Below, piece after piece: positions 40,046 through 53,669 of a DNA stretch of 64,000 nt (position 1 is the stretch's first letter; every line of letters starts with the position of its first letter). The notes under the pieces are model-generated. The model ran no database searches. It saw only the letters and a list, made by a program, of their open reading frames with translations, and was not told the origin of the DNA. The DNA is from Galerina marginata (taxonomy: Eukaryota > Basidiomycota > Agaricomycetes > Agaricales > Galerinaceae): NCBI GenBank assembly GCA_023014335.1, contig JAECYW010000008.1, positions 2,480,001 through 2,544,000 on the forward strand, read 5' to 3'. The translations under genes were made by a program, and so were the position numbers.

Positions 40046-41991
40046 TTATTTCGATTCCAACATGCATCTCGAGTTCCTTTGGCTGTACGTCCATTTCGGT
40101 AAAGGGGCTTGAGACCGTTTCTCGCCAGTCCTAACCTCGATTAACTCGAATGCAACATTGAGGTTCTCGGTAAGATGTGCAGCAGCGCCAGGTTGATCAG
40201 CTTCAAATGGCCAAGCAATTCTGTACGACGAAATTGATATCAGCCCATATAACCTGCATCTCAAAGTGTACTCACAACGGAACTCCAGCCGCGAGAGACT
40301 CCATGATGCCATTGTGACCGCAATGAGTAAGGAACCATCCTGTAGCCTGGGAGGCGACATGTTACACTAACTACGAAAAGCTGAGAGATAGTGGAATAAA
40401 CTTACTAGGTGATTGAGGATAAACTGCTGTGGTGCCCAAGGTGTTATGACCCCTAGACCGGACAACTTCACTTTCTCGTTCAATTCGTCCGATACCTTGG
40501 CGAACGGCGACTGCAAAGGAGAAAAACCTGGCGGAAATGAATGTCAAAAGGTTCATGTGGAATGGATACGACCGTACGAATGGGAACTTTGTCTCGATTA
40601 AGGCTTCTATAACTTCGTCGACATTACCCGGAACTGTAGGCCAAAATATGGTACCGAACGAAATCTAAGAAAAATGAATTGATGATCAATCGCGCTTGGT
40701 CAGTACATATTTGGACTTACAAAGACGACAGAATTTCTACCACATTGCACAAGCATCCTATCCAGGAATGCTTCAACATCAACAGCACCTCGGGAACTCT
40801 GCGCTACTGTCCCATAACTAATAGGTAAAAGAGGTCCGATAACATAGACTTCCTTCTTCATTTCGGAAAACCACGATTTGGCGGCAGCTATAGACTGCTC
40901 TTCGAACGAGTGTGCAGACGATAGGAAGCCGCCATCGCATTCCTGCAGAACCCTGTCCAAAAGTCTGAGCTATTGGCTAAAACTTGTTGCAGCACTCACG
41001 TTTGACATCCTCTTACGATCATCCCAATTGGTGTATTGAAGGGAAGCTGCAGTTCTTTTTGTACATTAATTTTCTCCTTCGTGGACAGGGTAAACGCACC
41101 TTCTGAGGGAAGTATTCGTAGTCAAACATGGTAGGCAGACCAGGAACTCTAATCACCGTCCCATCTGTCACATTGTATATCTTGCATGACCCAAGGGTTA
41201 TGTCGACTTTTTCGAGTTATAACACACCAGGCACGTACCTTGTCACTGATTTCTTCCGGAGAAGCTCCAGTGCGTGTCACTTCTGCGTCAATCTTCGCGC
41301 CGATGTCACCTCTACCCCCCAAGTACTCTGGTCCAAACATTCGAATAGTCGCAGAAGTATGGCCTGTTATCCATGCCATGATTGGCACGGAGCGTCCAGT
41401 AATCGCACGAGTAGCCTGTAACTGAGGCGATGCAAGGAACTGCAAAAAGGTGGGTGTTGGAATATGGATGGACAAACATCAGCGTTGTTTACGCACGTCG
41501 AGGAACACCACAACAGGTGCAGGGATTGCATCAAAGATTGTCCCCTTCACGGCACAAGTGATCGGTTTGGCTTGGGATAGAGCTTGGTAGGCAACTCCAA
41601 ATGTTTCGCCCATTGTTGGCATAAGTTGAAAAATGCTCTGAGACATGGATTGAATCGTAGAAAGAACTCTGAAGGTAGGTTTAAGTTAACTTCTAACGGC
41701 TACAATTTCGAATTTGGAAATCACCTAATTCGTCCCCGAGCCTGCGCAGAACCTCCTTCCCCGAATTCAGCCAATATTTCGGAATGTGCTTTGTCAAGAA
41801 AAATTGGAGCAATTATCATAGTCACGATAACATTCTCGTTTTCGTTCACCAAGCGAGCCGCCAGGATACAGAACGGCCTAATGTGTCCTGTAGGCAAAAT
41901 CTAGTCAATAGAACAGCTTATTTATGATAGAGCGCTCACCCCAAGCTGGAACTGCAGAGAAAAGGAAGTGAGCGATACTTGGATGGGACAT
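40046..41991 (-). CDS. family-1 UDP-glycosyltransferase, copy 1, C-terminus frameshifted
   Basis: Eleven exons: 41991-41940, 41887-41725, 41668-41497, 41439-41239, 41180-41100, 41046-41000, 40952-40721, 40664-40578, 40510-40406, 40346-40276 and 40220-40046 (461 aa). The start MSHPSIAHFLFSAVPAWGHI is the usual acceptor-domain beginning. The donor-sugar motif is GWFLTHCGHNGIMESLAAG plus PLIAWPFEADQP (HCGHN...E as in GT1 enzymes). Family role: transfer of sugar from a UDP-sugar to a small lipophilic acceptor. Compared with copies 2 and 3, the last exon has an extra base near 40105 and another near 40057, so the conserved tail down to 39900 is read in the wrong frame and replaced by a short new end. 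Exon 9 appears to use an acceptor 17 nt later than copy 3. Confidence 0.75.
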
Positions 41992-42036
41992 GGTTGGATG
42001 ATCGGGGGTGAGGTGGTCTCCCAACAACAACCACCA

Positions 42037-42044
42037 TTTTTATA
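42037..42044 (-). promoter_or_regulatory. TATA box of UGT copy 1
   Basis: TATAAAAA on the minus strand, 46 bp upstream of the ATG. It is conserved in position in UGT copy 2. Confidence 0.6.
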
Positions 42045-42726
42045 CTGTAGGCAACCCACCAACCAATGCAAGGATATAGTCGAACAAACTAAACTTTTCC
42101 CCCGGACCTGTCGGTTCCGCGACCAATAAAGCTTAATAACGAGTCAGAATGTTCCAGTCTTGAAAAGCACTCCAGATAGTAGGTACCAAGCCCACGTACT
42201 ATACCTATTATTAACAAGTGATCCGCACCGTACGGTATATATACGTGGAGAAAGTACTTGGAGGCCACGACGGAACGCACCCGTTTAACGCGTCGCATCG
42301 TGATTCGTAGCGCGGCTGACGTTTCATCATGCGCAGCCAGCATATTCCAGGGTCCACATATCTACGCAATCCGAAGTCTCGCAAGTTGAGCCTGTGGGTA
42401 CTTGGTTTTACATCAAGTCAAAGCCTGACGCGCTTCATCACGGCAGGTATCTGAAATTTCTTTGCCGTTTAGCGCTTACCCGCGTTCATGAAGTGCTCTG
42501 CCTTGAAAATATATATCTGGCTAAGCCCCGGCAACCTGAGTACTTTTCTTGCATAGGAATCCGCGACGTAAGGAAGTCCTCCTGATCGAACATTTATTCT
42601 AAAATTATTTCTGATATTGAGATATGTACATCACTTATTTTATTTTATAACTGTGCCAGTGACCCGTTCCACCATAAGTAGGTCCAGGTGGATCAAGGTT
42701 CAAAGGCAAAATATGCGTGGAAGGGA

Positions 42727-44810
42727 TTATACGTACTTCTCCAAGAATGTATGCAACTCCTTCCTGCTTACACCGTCCTTTTGCCACGCTTCAACGAATT
42801 TCTCTTTGATGCCTTCAGCGTTCTTTCGCAGTTCCTCTCCTTTCTGACCACGACAAGCATCGATGACTTCTCTTATTTCAATTCCAACTGCATCTCGAGT
42901 CCCCATGGCTGCACGTCCATTCCGGTAGAGGGGCTTCAGACCGCTCTCGCCAGTCCTAACCTCGATTAACTCGAATGCAACATTGAGGTTCTCGGTAAGA
43001 TGTGCAGCAGCGCCAGGCTGATCAGCTTCAAATGGCCAAGCAATTCTGTAAGGTTAAATTGAAATGAGCACGGATAATTTACCTCCCAGAGTATACTTAC
43101 AACGGAACCCCAACCGCGAGAGACTCCATGATGCCATTGTGACCGCAATGAGTAAGGAACCATCCTGTAGCCTGCAAGAAAACATGTTATACTAACTAAG
43201 AGCTGAGAGATTGTGGAATAAAACTTACCGGGTGATTGAGGATGAACTGCTGTGGTGCCCATGGTGTTATGATTCCCAGACCTGACAACTTCACTTTCGC
43301 GTTCAATTCGGACGACACCTTGGCGAACGGCGATGCAAAGGAAAAAATCTTGCGGGAAGGAAGGTCAAAAGCTTCAAGTGAATTAGATACAACCGTACGA
43401 ATGGGAACTTTGTCTCGATTAAAGCTTCTATGACTTCGTCGACATATTCCGGAACTGTAGGCCAGTATACGGTACCAAACGAAACCTAAGAAAATGGGCT
43501 CACGGCCATAGCGTAGAGATATCATTGGAACTTACAAAGATGACGGAGTTTCCACCCCGTTGTATAAGCATTCTGTGCAGAAATGCTTCAACGTCAACCG
43601 CACCTCGGGAACTCTGCGCTACCGTCCCATAACCAAATGGTAAAAGGGGTCCAATGACATAGGTACCCTTTTTCATTTCGGAAAACCAAGATTTAGCTGG
43701 CAGCTATAGATTGCTCTTCGAACGAGTATGCAGACGATATGAAGACCTCATCGCATTCCTGCAGAACTCTTTCCGAGGGCAGATATTAGCTAAGTAAGAC
43801 TTGATATCGGCACTCACGTTCGACATCCTCTTATGATCATCGCCATTGGTACATTAAAGGGACGCTATAGCTCCTCTCGTCCATCAATGTTCTTGGCCTT
43901 CCTGCTCAGGGTAAAACGTACCGTCTGAGGGAAAAATTCGTGGTCATACATCGTAGGTAAGCCAGCAACTTTAACCGCTGTTCCATCGGTCAGATGGTAA
44001 ATCTTGGTCGATTCGATGATTAGTCGACTCTTGCCAATTCCAACATACTATGCTCGTACCTTGTCACTAATTTCTTCAGGAGAAGCTCCAGTACGTGCCA
44101 CCTCTGCATCAACCCTCGCGCCGATATCGCCTCTACCACCCAAGGATTCTGGACCAAGCGATCGAACAAGAGCAGAAACATGCCCAGTTACCCATGCTAT
44201 GATTGGCACGGAGTCTCCAGTAATCGCACGAGTGGCCTGTAACTGAGGCAATGCAACGAACTATAAAAGCAGATAGTTAGTCCTTGCACAAACCAATATG
44301 AGTGTGGTTGCGGACATCGAGAATCACTGCAAGCGGTGCAGGAATAGCATCGAAGATCGGTGTTCTTCTCGGCGCAAGTAATCGATTTGCCCTCCGATAG
44401 TGTTTGGTAGGCGGTTGCATAAGTTTCCGCCATTAGGTCGCATAGTTTCAAAGCCGTTATAAGACGTGGACTGAACGGTAGAGAGAACCCTTTCATTGTA
44501 GCCGTCAGTGTTTAACCTACAATTTCGAGTGGAAAATCACCTAATTCGTCGCCGAACTTGATCAGAACCTCCTTCGCCAAATTCTGCGGATATTTCAGGA
44601 ATGGGCTTTGTCGAGGAAATTCGGGGCGAGTATCATAGTTACAACAATATTTTCGTTCTCGTTCACCAGCCGCTGCTGCAAGGATGCAGAACGGCCTGAT
44701 ATGTCCTGTAGACGAAATTTAGTCGATAGAACGACTGAACTACTGATAGAGCCTTCACCCCAAGCTGGAATCGCTGAGAAAAGGAAGTGAGTGAGATTGG
44801 GATGGAACAT
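42727..44810 (-). pseudogene. family-1 UDP-glycosyltransferase, copy 2, frame-broken
   Basis: Same exon layout as copy 1. The start (ATG at 44810, MFHPNLTHFLFSAIPAWG) and the end (last exon about 43047-42727, IAWPFEADQPGAAAHLTEN then ELHTFLEKYV) are intact. Extra single bases shift the frame in exon 2 (near 44675 and 44608) and in the exon carrying the SYGTVAQ-like block (near 43697). Compared with copy 1 the damage is in different places, so each copy preserves what the other lost. The C-terminal SGLKPLYRNGRAAMG block shows the ancestral tail. Confidence 0.85.
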
Positions 44811-44855
44811 TATTGAATAATTGGGGGCGAGGTGGTCAGCCAACGATGACCTCTC

Positions 44856-44863
44856 TTTTTATA
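44856..44863 (-). promoter_or_regulatory. TATA box of UGT copy 2
   Basis: TATAAAAA on the minus strand, 46 bp upstream of the copy 2 ATG, matching the copy 1 arrangement. Confidence 0.55.
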
Positions 44864-47800
44864 TCAGTTACACTGACAGTCGGCCAAACTCATCTCCTCC
44901 CATGTCGGTCCCGCAACCAACGAAGCTTAATGAGGAGTAAGGATCTTTCAATCTTGAAAAGCCCGTTCCAGGCACTGAGCTCAAGTATACCTTTTATTAA
45001 CAGGTGATCTGCATCGGTATACTTGGAGGTCACGACTGAGCGCACCCGTTGAATGCGTCGTATTTTTATGCGGTTGACATTTCATCAGGCGTAGCAAGCA
45101 AATCAATGTTAGATCTGGAAATCCTAGGATGGATGGATGGATGGACAAGTTATAACCGGCACGGACCGAGACATACACACCCGGAGACAAGCGCGAAAAG
45201 CTGCAAGGGACCAGAGGAAACATTGGAGAAAACCAAGAGGAAACGGGAGAAAGCAAAGTAGAAGTGATTACGTAAAGTCGAGATACGGTCTTCCATAAAA
45301 GGACGGTTTACCCGCCAATTATCCGCAATAATCAAAGTGCTCTAACTTGAAAGGATAAATCCAGCTAAGAACAAGGCTACTACAAATATAATAAGTTGTA
45401 TGGACGATAGGAAAGAACCTAGCAGGTATGAATCAAAAATCTTCTCCTTCAACGGAAATTTTGAACGCGGCGCTCTTCCTCGGACCTAACGTTCTTCTTT
45501 GGTTCTCCTCCACCCTAGTAATAGATATCCGAGATTATCAAAGGTCCAGGCTGGGTAATATGCTGCTCTTGGAAGACTACTCTTCATAGGATTAGGATGT
45601 TATCGCATCAGAAGGCATTTTAGAGGTTTGAACTTCTGGCTTGAACGTTATGAACGTTGCCATGATATCAGTATACTAAGTCAGAGACTAGACAAAGACT
45701 AGACCGCTTTATTCCTGCTTGGGCGCAAAAGCCGCAGATGATCGTGATCAGGTTTAGGCTCTAGCGCGACGCTCTAGAAGAACTTTCAGAGGATGATTTC
45801 ATGTCTTGTGGTGTTTGAGTTTGCAGCTGGGTTCCAGAGAAATCTAGAGGAAGTTAAAGCCTACCAGTCCGATCATGACCTTTGTCGTTCATCTGAGCCT
45901 ACTTATGGCTGATGTCGTCATGGGTATTGGAACACACTGCCGTAGATGATGCTGGTTCCTCCCGGTCCGGTCTCGTATCCTCTCTTCGCTGTAGGAGCCC
46001 ATTCGGTGTATCCGTTTTCGCGACAGCGCCCAGTACATCAAACTCATCCAACTCAATGGCAGAGAATCTTATCTCATATGTATACGTCAGAACAGAGCCA
46101 TGAATCATAACCAGAAACTCATCTTACTCATCCACCCGACCTCACACGACACAAGTTTATCCCGACGCCGCTGACGACAAGTTTAGGAAAAACAATTCCC
46201 CCAAGAGGACGAATGACGGTCGAAAATATCCCTGCTTCAAATATCTTCCATGGATGCAGTCTCTTTCAGCCCTCGACTAGGCTCGAAGCGGCCAAAAGTT
46301 ATGCAAGTTTTCTCAGAGCTGAGAGGCGAGCTTAAAGGCGGCCCTAAGGCAATCGCACAACGAACATGTGATAAGATCGTTACACATGCGCAGTCCGATA
46401 ACATCTCCATTCGACATGGCAGGCGCACTTACTGACCGTTATCGAGAGCCATATTTATACGGCCGAATGGAAGAAGATCTTGAAGAAGGTCGGCAGCTCC
46501 AGCTGTTTCATTAACGACGGGGATTCCGGTCTGTGGCTGAGGTCACTGGCGGGGATTAGCTGGAAGTTGGGTATGTGGATTGTTCAGCACCGACGGAGTG
46601 ACGTCAGATAGAAGAGAATCCCGACAAGAAAATGGACGGCGATGACGCCGATGGGATTAGGAGATTAGTATATACTGGGCTATAGCGTTGAACTTGACCT
46701 TGAAAGTAGGTGTTATTTTGGTTGAAGCCGGCGAAATGTGCTCGCTGTCTCCTTCTAGAGGTTGCCTATTTTATGTTGTGAGAGTGCTATTACACATGTT
46801 CGTGCCCTGGCCACTACGGTCTAGAAGGTGTCGTGGGAGCTACCGCGCTGAGTAACTAGCTGCAATTGGAAGTGATTGGGAAAGGCGACTTGGATGGGGT
46901 GCAGATGGATTGATAACTGTGTGAGGCCTCCACAAGATGTAGGTAGAGATAGACAGGGAAAGGCCCTTTAAGGTTACGACATGATGCCATATGGACGATA
47001 GCGGGCTGTGTTATGAATTGTGAAGATTGTGAAGGATTCAGCGTTGTCGTAGAGAGAACGAAGGAGTACGAAAGATAGGGCGGACCATACTTATGCTTGG
47101 ATATTGTGCGATACTTCAACAAGTGGGGGCACACGACAGTCTTTAGATTTGAAGATGTTATTTGACGTGCATGATGTGGATTCTTCGAGCTCGAGGGCCG
47201 AGTTCAGGATGATAGTCTTACATGGACTCGAGGTGGGGCTAACATTGGCAGGCCGTGTTGTCGGCCTTGGCCTCTCATGTCAGAGATACTTTCTGGATAG
47301 ACAAGAGATTTGGACCTGATAGAATCGCAGCCTGGAGTGGGTTCTCGAGAAGAAGCGAGTGCGCTATAATCAGGACATGAATGAAGACCAGGAGCCTCAT
47401 GTGACCCAAGCGCCACATCTGATCTCACGATAGGGCAATTTGGGCTCAAGGTGAAGCCATTTCCGCCAGCAAAGCAAAGCAAGCGATGTCATCGTCTTGT
47501 CGGGTGCAGTTCCAAATTTGTAGATCATCAGCGAGTTCAATCGCTGTCAAGCCAATGGGTGCTGTGGGGTCTATGTAAATATGGGAGCGGACTTCGGAAG
47601 CCCGTCTGTCTTAGTGGATTTGTGCTAACCCATAGGCCATAGGGTTTAGGAGTGTAACCAGAAACGTCAATGTTGGAACAATCACCAGTCACCGAGCGCC
47701 TGGATGAAGTGATCCATTGCTTGATCCAGGAGGGCTGGTGTAGAACTAGACCGCCGACAGAATCGGAGAGTCAGAATGCTCAGGTCAATTACACAGCGCC

Positions 47801-48848
47801 GGAGGGCGACTAAGCAAGAGGGGGCCGAAGCGGTGGGTAGAACAAGCATATAGTTGGGCGATAGCGTTGCGAGGTTGCGCCGTGCGATATCTGGATCTTA
47901 AGGACGCTAGCGATAGAGGGAGGCGATCTTACCGGGGATTTTTTGGGAGGTTAATTGAGATGTATTCGAACGTGTCGATCTTCGCGGGCGTTTATGCCAT
48001 AGCAAGGCTGAGTTCTGCTGAGTTTTGGTGGCAAAAAGATGGCGGATACTTGAATGGAGAACCGGTGGCATCCAGACAGGTTCTGATGGCGGTGGTGGAC
48101 AAAAATAGGCCGGTGATATCTTAACGCTCATGATATCTCTCCAAAAATGTCCGCCTCTTCAGGCACGCAGCACGATTGCAAAGAGCTCAAAGTCCGCGTA
48201 GGTTCTGTGATAGTTGCTTGTTTCAGCCACGGCATCTCTCACGTCCCAGATTAGACAAACGAGAGAGATCGATGAAGCGAATGGAACCTGAGCGAGCAAG
48301 CGAGAAAGACCCATGCATAAGAAGTGGATAAATTCGAGAGATGTAAAAAGCGATGAAAGTCTGCGCAGGGGAGAAAGTGATTCTGAAGGAAGATCGCCAA
48401 GAGAGTGGATGTTTTTCGTAGATCTGAGTTCGAATCTGGCCTGATGTGTAATATCCACGTGACATGGGGAATAGTGGGTGCCTTAACCGAGTCGGTCCAT
48501 CTTCCCGTCCCACTTCGAATGGAGTGAGGACCTCTACAACTGTCCCCGGTTCTCTTCCTCTCTTTCTTCGCACACGCCATCCACCCTAGCCGCGCGCGAT
48601 ACACCCTACCTCACATATTGCCCGACAAATTCCCCTCTTCGACCATTTTCACCCTTATCACTCCTCTATCTCTTTCCAACAGGTTGCGTGGTTACTTCAC
48701 CGTCGAGTTCGTGGCACGGGCTCACATTTTTTGCGTCAGTTTGTCCAGATAGGATTCCCCAATTGCGCTGGAACACCTAGCCCACACCTATCCTCCTGTT
48801 CCGGGAAGCAGCAGCAGCAGTCACGCGAATAGTGGGAGGAGGGATGCC
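44864..48848. other. gene-poor region, no gene recognised
   Basis: 44864-45110 is the duplicated UGT upstream flank (it matches 42045-42345). The rest holds only frames under 120 codons on both strands without intron logic or motifs, and a short (GGAT)n run at about 45127-45146. The last 250 bp are the presumed OPT promoter. An unrecognised small-exon gene or a non-coding transcript cannot be excluded. Confidence 0.45.
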
Positions 48849-51800
48849 ATGAACGAGTTCGGTTCTAAGGATGAGCTACACCCTTTGGAATTCATTCTAA
48901 AGGACGCAGAGAAATCGCTAGGTGAGTCTTACCCATTTTGCGCTCTTACTTCGTCCAGAACTGACGACCGGACAGAGAACCACGCCGATTCCACATCCAC
49001 GTATTCTGGACGGGGTAGTGGCATACTAAGCATTTTCGACCCCAACTACGATAGCAACTCTGTTCTCGGTACGTGAGCCCTGTTAGTCCGCATTAACTTC
49101 CACCAGTGCTCATTTCTCCGAATTTATCGCAGAGGATGACTCTCCATATCCTGAAGTCCGCTCTGCAGTGGCGAACTTTGACGACCCCGACATGCCTGCG
49201 TCGACAATACGAGCATGGGTTTTGGGCCTAATTTGGGCTATCCTCTTGCCGGGCATGAACCAATTCTTCTATTTCCGCTATCCTTCAGTACTCATCGGAG
49301 GGGTAAGTCGGCAAACTCGAGTGCGCAATCTGATGGCTAACCGATCCGCATACAACACAGCTTGTCGCTCAGCTACTCGTATTCCCCGTTGGCCGAGCGT
49401 GGGTCCGGCTCTGCCCTCATTGGTCGATTCTTGGAAAGGAATTGAACCCGGGCCCCTTTACTATTAAAGAACACGTGAGTTCAGTCTACAACTCGCCGTC
49501 TGTCAGACGGCGAGCGCGCGCGAAAGCGTATATGGGACATCATGATGCTTACGCGACGTTTTATCAGGTTTTGGTGACCATAATGGCAAGTGTGGGTGCG
49601 CAAAGCGCTTACGCAACCGACATTGTTGCCGTCCAACGGTTTACCTATGGTCAAATATGGAACTTTTCATGTAACTTGATTTTGAATGACCCGCCCAGAG
49701 ATACACTAACTTTTGACTGCGCTTTAGACAGATGGATGCTTGTGATGTCTACCCAGCTTATCGGATTTTCCATGGGGGGTATCGCCCGCCGTTTCCTTGT
49801 CGCCCCTCCTTCTATGAGTACGCCCTGAGTTCCCTGAAGTCGGCAAGATAACACCCGGTGCTAATGATTGAAATCGCAGTTTGGCCGAATACCCTGGTCT
49901 CATGCGCCCTGTTCAATACCCTCCATTCTCAAACCTACGCTGGCATTGGCCCGCGAGACTGGACTCAGCAGAGAGCGATTTTTTCTCTACGCTTTCGTTG
50001 CGGCTATTGTCTGGTGTAAGCATCCAATTTTTCTTCCATTATTAATGTCCCATTATCTCCGATCCCCCTCTCCGTCCATTCCTTCCGCCTTTAAGCCGAG
50101 ATGCTGATCAGGTGGCTGTTTGTTCCTTCTAGACATCTTTCCTGGTTATCTGTTCCAAGCTCTCAGGTATTTCCGCCATTATTCTTGTTCAGTACTTTCT
50201 TGGCAGTAGAACTGACCTGTGGCTGCTTTGCTGCCTCGTCTGCAGCGTTTTCAGCTGGGTGAGTACCTGCTGTACCGCGGCTTTTGTTCCGCCCTGACGT
50301 CTCTCGCAGGTCTGCTGGATATGGCCCGACAATGTCGTGAGTAATTAGCTCTTCATTTTATGGAGCATCAGTGGCTCATCTTTTGCTGATACATTAGAAA
50401 GTTAATCAAATCTTCGGGTACGTTTACACTGGTTCTCCATGATAGACGTTTGTAGATCCTTACGTCCCGCGAACCATCTTCAGATACCACAGTGGATTGG
50501 GCTTCTCATTGCTCACGCTTGATTGGAATCAAATCGCGTTCATCGGTAGTCCGTGAGTACTGCAGTTCTTTAATGTAGATTTGTTCGACTTTCTAAACAT
50601 TCCTTCTCTAGACTAGCAACACCATGTATGCCTCAATGCGTTTGTCATCGAGCTGCAGACTAACAAGTGTTGTATGACGCCAGGGTGGGCAGAAGCAAAT
50701 GTTATGATAGGCTTCTTCGTTTTCTACTGTGAGTTTCCAAATCCGGACGATGAGGAATGCAACCCAATTTGACGATTTCTTTCCTATATAGGGTTCTTGA
50801 CGCCCCTCCTCTATGTGGGTCAAAGCACCTCGCCCATTTCTGGAAGCTTACTTATATTGGGAATCTGCGCAGTACAAGAATGTGTGGCATAGCCAATATA
50901 TGCCGTAATCGTCATCCCTCGTCTTATTTTTCTGCAAGAGTGCCTGATGACTTTTATGTTTTTGAAATCTAAAGCATATCTTCCCCATACGCTTACGATA
51001 ACACTGGACACGTTTATAACGTATCACGAGTCAAGAATTCTGACGCTACTCTTAACTTGGAAGCGTACAAGGAATATAGCCCTCTCTATCTTCCGTGGGT
51101 GATCTTGTATCTGTCGAGAATCAGGGGGACTTAACGAAACACTGCTTAACAGCACAACATTTGCCATGTCCTATGGACTGTCTTTCCTGTCTATCACCGG
51201 TGCGTTGCTTGGCGTTGTCTACCTGTTTATCCCCCTGCTGAACCGTTTTATTCCCTTCGAATCACCAGCTACTATCACACATGGTGAGGAACATTCGCCG
51301 TCGAGGAATGACGCCCAATCACCTCTTTACTGACTCTTTGTACAATCCAGCTGCCATACACTTTTGGAAGCCTATCCGACTGCAGTTCGGACGTTCTATG
51401 CGGGAGCAACCGGACATCCATGCCCGGTTGATGTCCCAGTATCCCCAAGGTAGTTTTTTCAAAAAGCTGTCCATTCGAACTTGATCAGGGCACTAACATC
51501 CGATCAGTAAAAATTTCTAGTCCCTGACTGGTACTACGCCTGTATTTTTGGCGAGTTCTATGCCTTCTCTCACATTCCTAAACGCGCGCTAAACTGACGC
51601 TCTGAAAATGCAGTTCTTACTTTTGTTTTCGCTTGTGTTTGTATACAACTATGGCCGTCGGGAATGACGATATGGGCGCTAATTATCGCACTCCTTATAT
51701 GTATGTTGTTGATCTTCCGAGTTTCCATTGCGGGCGGTGCTTACGAGATGATGCAGCTGTTGTTTATGTTGTCCCGATTGGGATGATCCAAGCGGTGACG

Positions 51801-53669
51801 AACCGGCAGGTTGGACTCAAGTGAGTCGTTCTTTTCGTTGATCAAGGTAGTAGTTTCTGACGTATCTTTGCGATAGCGTGATCACAGAGCTTATCGTTGG
51901 CTTCATTCTACCCGGTACGCGCTTCTTACTTTTATCATTTGGTTATAAAATCCTCAACTCCAATTGATATTAGGCAACCCTAACGCTATGATGATGTGCA
52001 TATCCTTTCTTATACCCCTTTCTGCTTATTACTGAAACACTGGTTACCTGTAGTTTTAAGGTAGTGTCTAGTTGCCCATCATCTTGAGATGGTTACTCAT
52101 GGCACTTATTGACTAGACTTACGGATATATCACGATGGCACAAGCTATGCAATTTACAGCTGATTTCAAGCTTGGCCAGTAAGTTGCCACGTCTTTCTTC
52201 CGGCGCACATTTTTGACCGTCCTTTATCATAGTTACATGAAGGTATTTCCGACATGCTCTAAAGGTTGTATATGCTTCGAACACGTTGTTATTAGATCCC
52301 TCCGCGGCCCATGTTCTGGTGTCAAGTACTTTAGAACTTTGGTCATGGCGTCTTTTTTTTGACAACTTCGTTTCAGGTTGTTGCTACCGTTGTTGCCGGA
52401 ACTGTCCAGCTGGGCGTTCAATCTTGGTGAGCATCCCATCGGAAATACGACGATTTTCACGATACTGACACTTGGTGTCAGGATGTTCTCGAATATTCCG
52501 TAAGTACAACCCCTAACGGTCTCTATTCCTATTCTTCGTTAACATAGAGATCATCTCTCCAGCGAGCTTTGCGAGGAGAAACAGAAAAACAAGTATGCGG
52601 CCCGGTGGTTCTCCTTGACTTGCTTCTTATCATTTTTCATTTTAGTTTTACTTGTGCTTCTACACAGGTTTTTGGAACGGCCTCTGTAATTGTGAGCCCC
52701 ATGATTTGCCGGTATGGCTGATTAGATTTTAACGATGCTGCCTAGTGGGGTTTGATTGGTCCTGGAAGAATATTTACGAATGGTCAAATCTACTAGTAAG
52801 TTCCTTTCTTGTTACCATTGTGTAATCACCTCTGACCTTTGCGGTAGCGGTTTCGTGTTCCTTTTGCCGATCCTACGAACTGACCCCTTGAACGAGGTGA
52901 TTGCAGGCTTAAGTTTCTTCTTCCTCATCGGCGCTGCCTGCCCTATTGCGCTCTGGCTAATTACCCGACGATACCCCAATACCATTTTAAATTATCTTAA
53001 GTAAGTCCCACCCTTTAGCCTCGTGTGTTTGCTCAAGCTCAAGCTACTTCTTTTGCACATAGTTTCCCGTGAGTAATTTTTGGTTATCGTCGCCGTGTAC
53101 ACGTTGTTAATTTCGCCCACTTGGGTATCGCGACCTAGGCTTATTTTCTCAGGCGTTGGCCAGATTCCACCAGCCACCGCAGTCAACTATGTGCCGTGGG
53201 CTATTATCGGCTTCATCTTCCAGTACGTTGTCCGGCGGAAGCATTTCTCGTATTGGGCGAAATACAATTGTGGGTGTCTTGGGCTTTGTGTGGACATGGG
53301 CTTACGTGGTTGCATTTTTAAGATGTGCTATCGGCCGCTCTGGATGCTGGAACCGCCGTTGGTCTGATTTTAGTATTCTTCTGGTGGGTCCCATATCAGT
53401 GTGTGCGTCGGGCATGGAAGCTGATTGCGTGCATCAAGTCTACAATACCCTCTTGATGGACGTATCGGACGAGAAACAGTTCAAAAATGGTCTGTCTATT
53501 GGCGCCCTGTCAATCCGAGTCTTTTCATCGCTCATGTCATAAAACCTTCAGGTGGGGCAACACGGTGTACACGCAGACTTTGGACTGGACAAGTGCTCCT
53601 CTTCGAAAGCTGAGCCCTGGAACGACGTTCGGGTACGCAGCCTGGCCGCCCTTGCAAGATGTTTACTAA
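48849..53669 (+). CDS. OPT-family oligopeptide transporter, many exons, one apparent frameshift
   Basis: The first exons are 48849-48921, 48976-49068, 49133-49302, 49361-49474, 49568-49670 and 49728-49817; then about fifteen more small exons run to the stop at 53669. Family hallmarks: WVLGLIWAILLPGMNQFFYF, the NPG motif (KELNPGPFTIKEH), MASVGAQSAYATDIVAVQR, WWAEANVMIGFFVFY, EQPDIHARLMSQYPQ, PIGMIQAVTNRQVGLNVITE, TYGYITMAQAMQFTADFKLG, the KIPPR motif (YMKIPPRPMF, split by an intron) and INYVPW-like VNYVPWAIIGFIFQYVVRR. OPT proteins carry small peptides or siderophore-like compounds into the cell by proton symport at the plasma membrane. In the exon starting at 49880 the frame shifts between YAGIG and GLSRERFFLYAF (about 49950-49960); this is either inactivation or a sequence error. 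Confidence 0.85.

Noticed and set aside
48415..48450. TTCGAATC T-loop-like sequence suggesting a tRNA
   Set aside because: No matching acceptor, D or anticodon stems upstream. No tRNA gene was found in the window.
45899..48604. Assorted 60-117-codon frames on both strands
   Set aside because: No motif, splice logic or duplication supports any of them.
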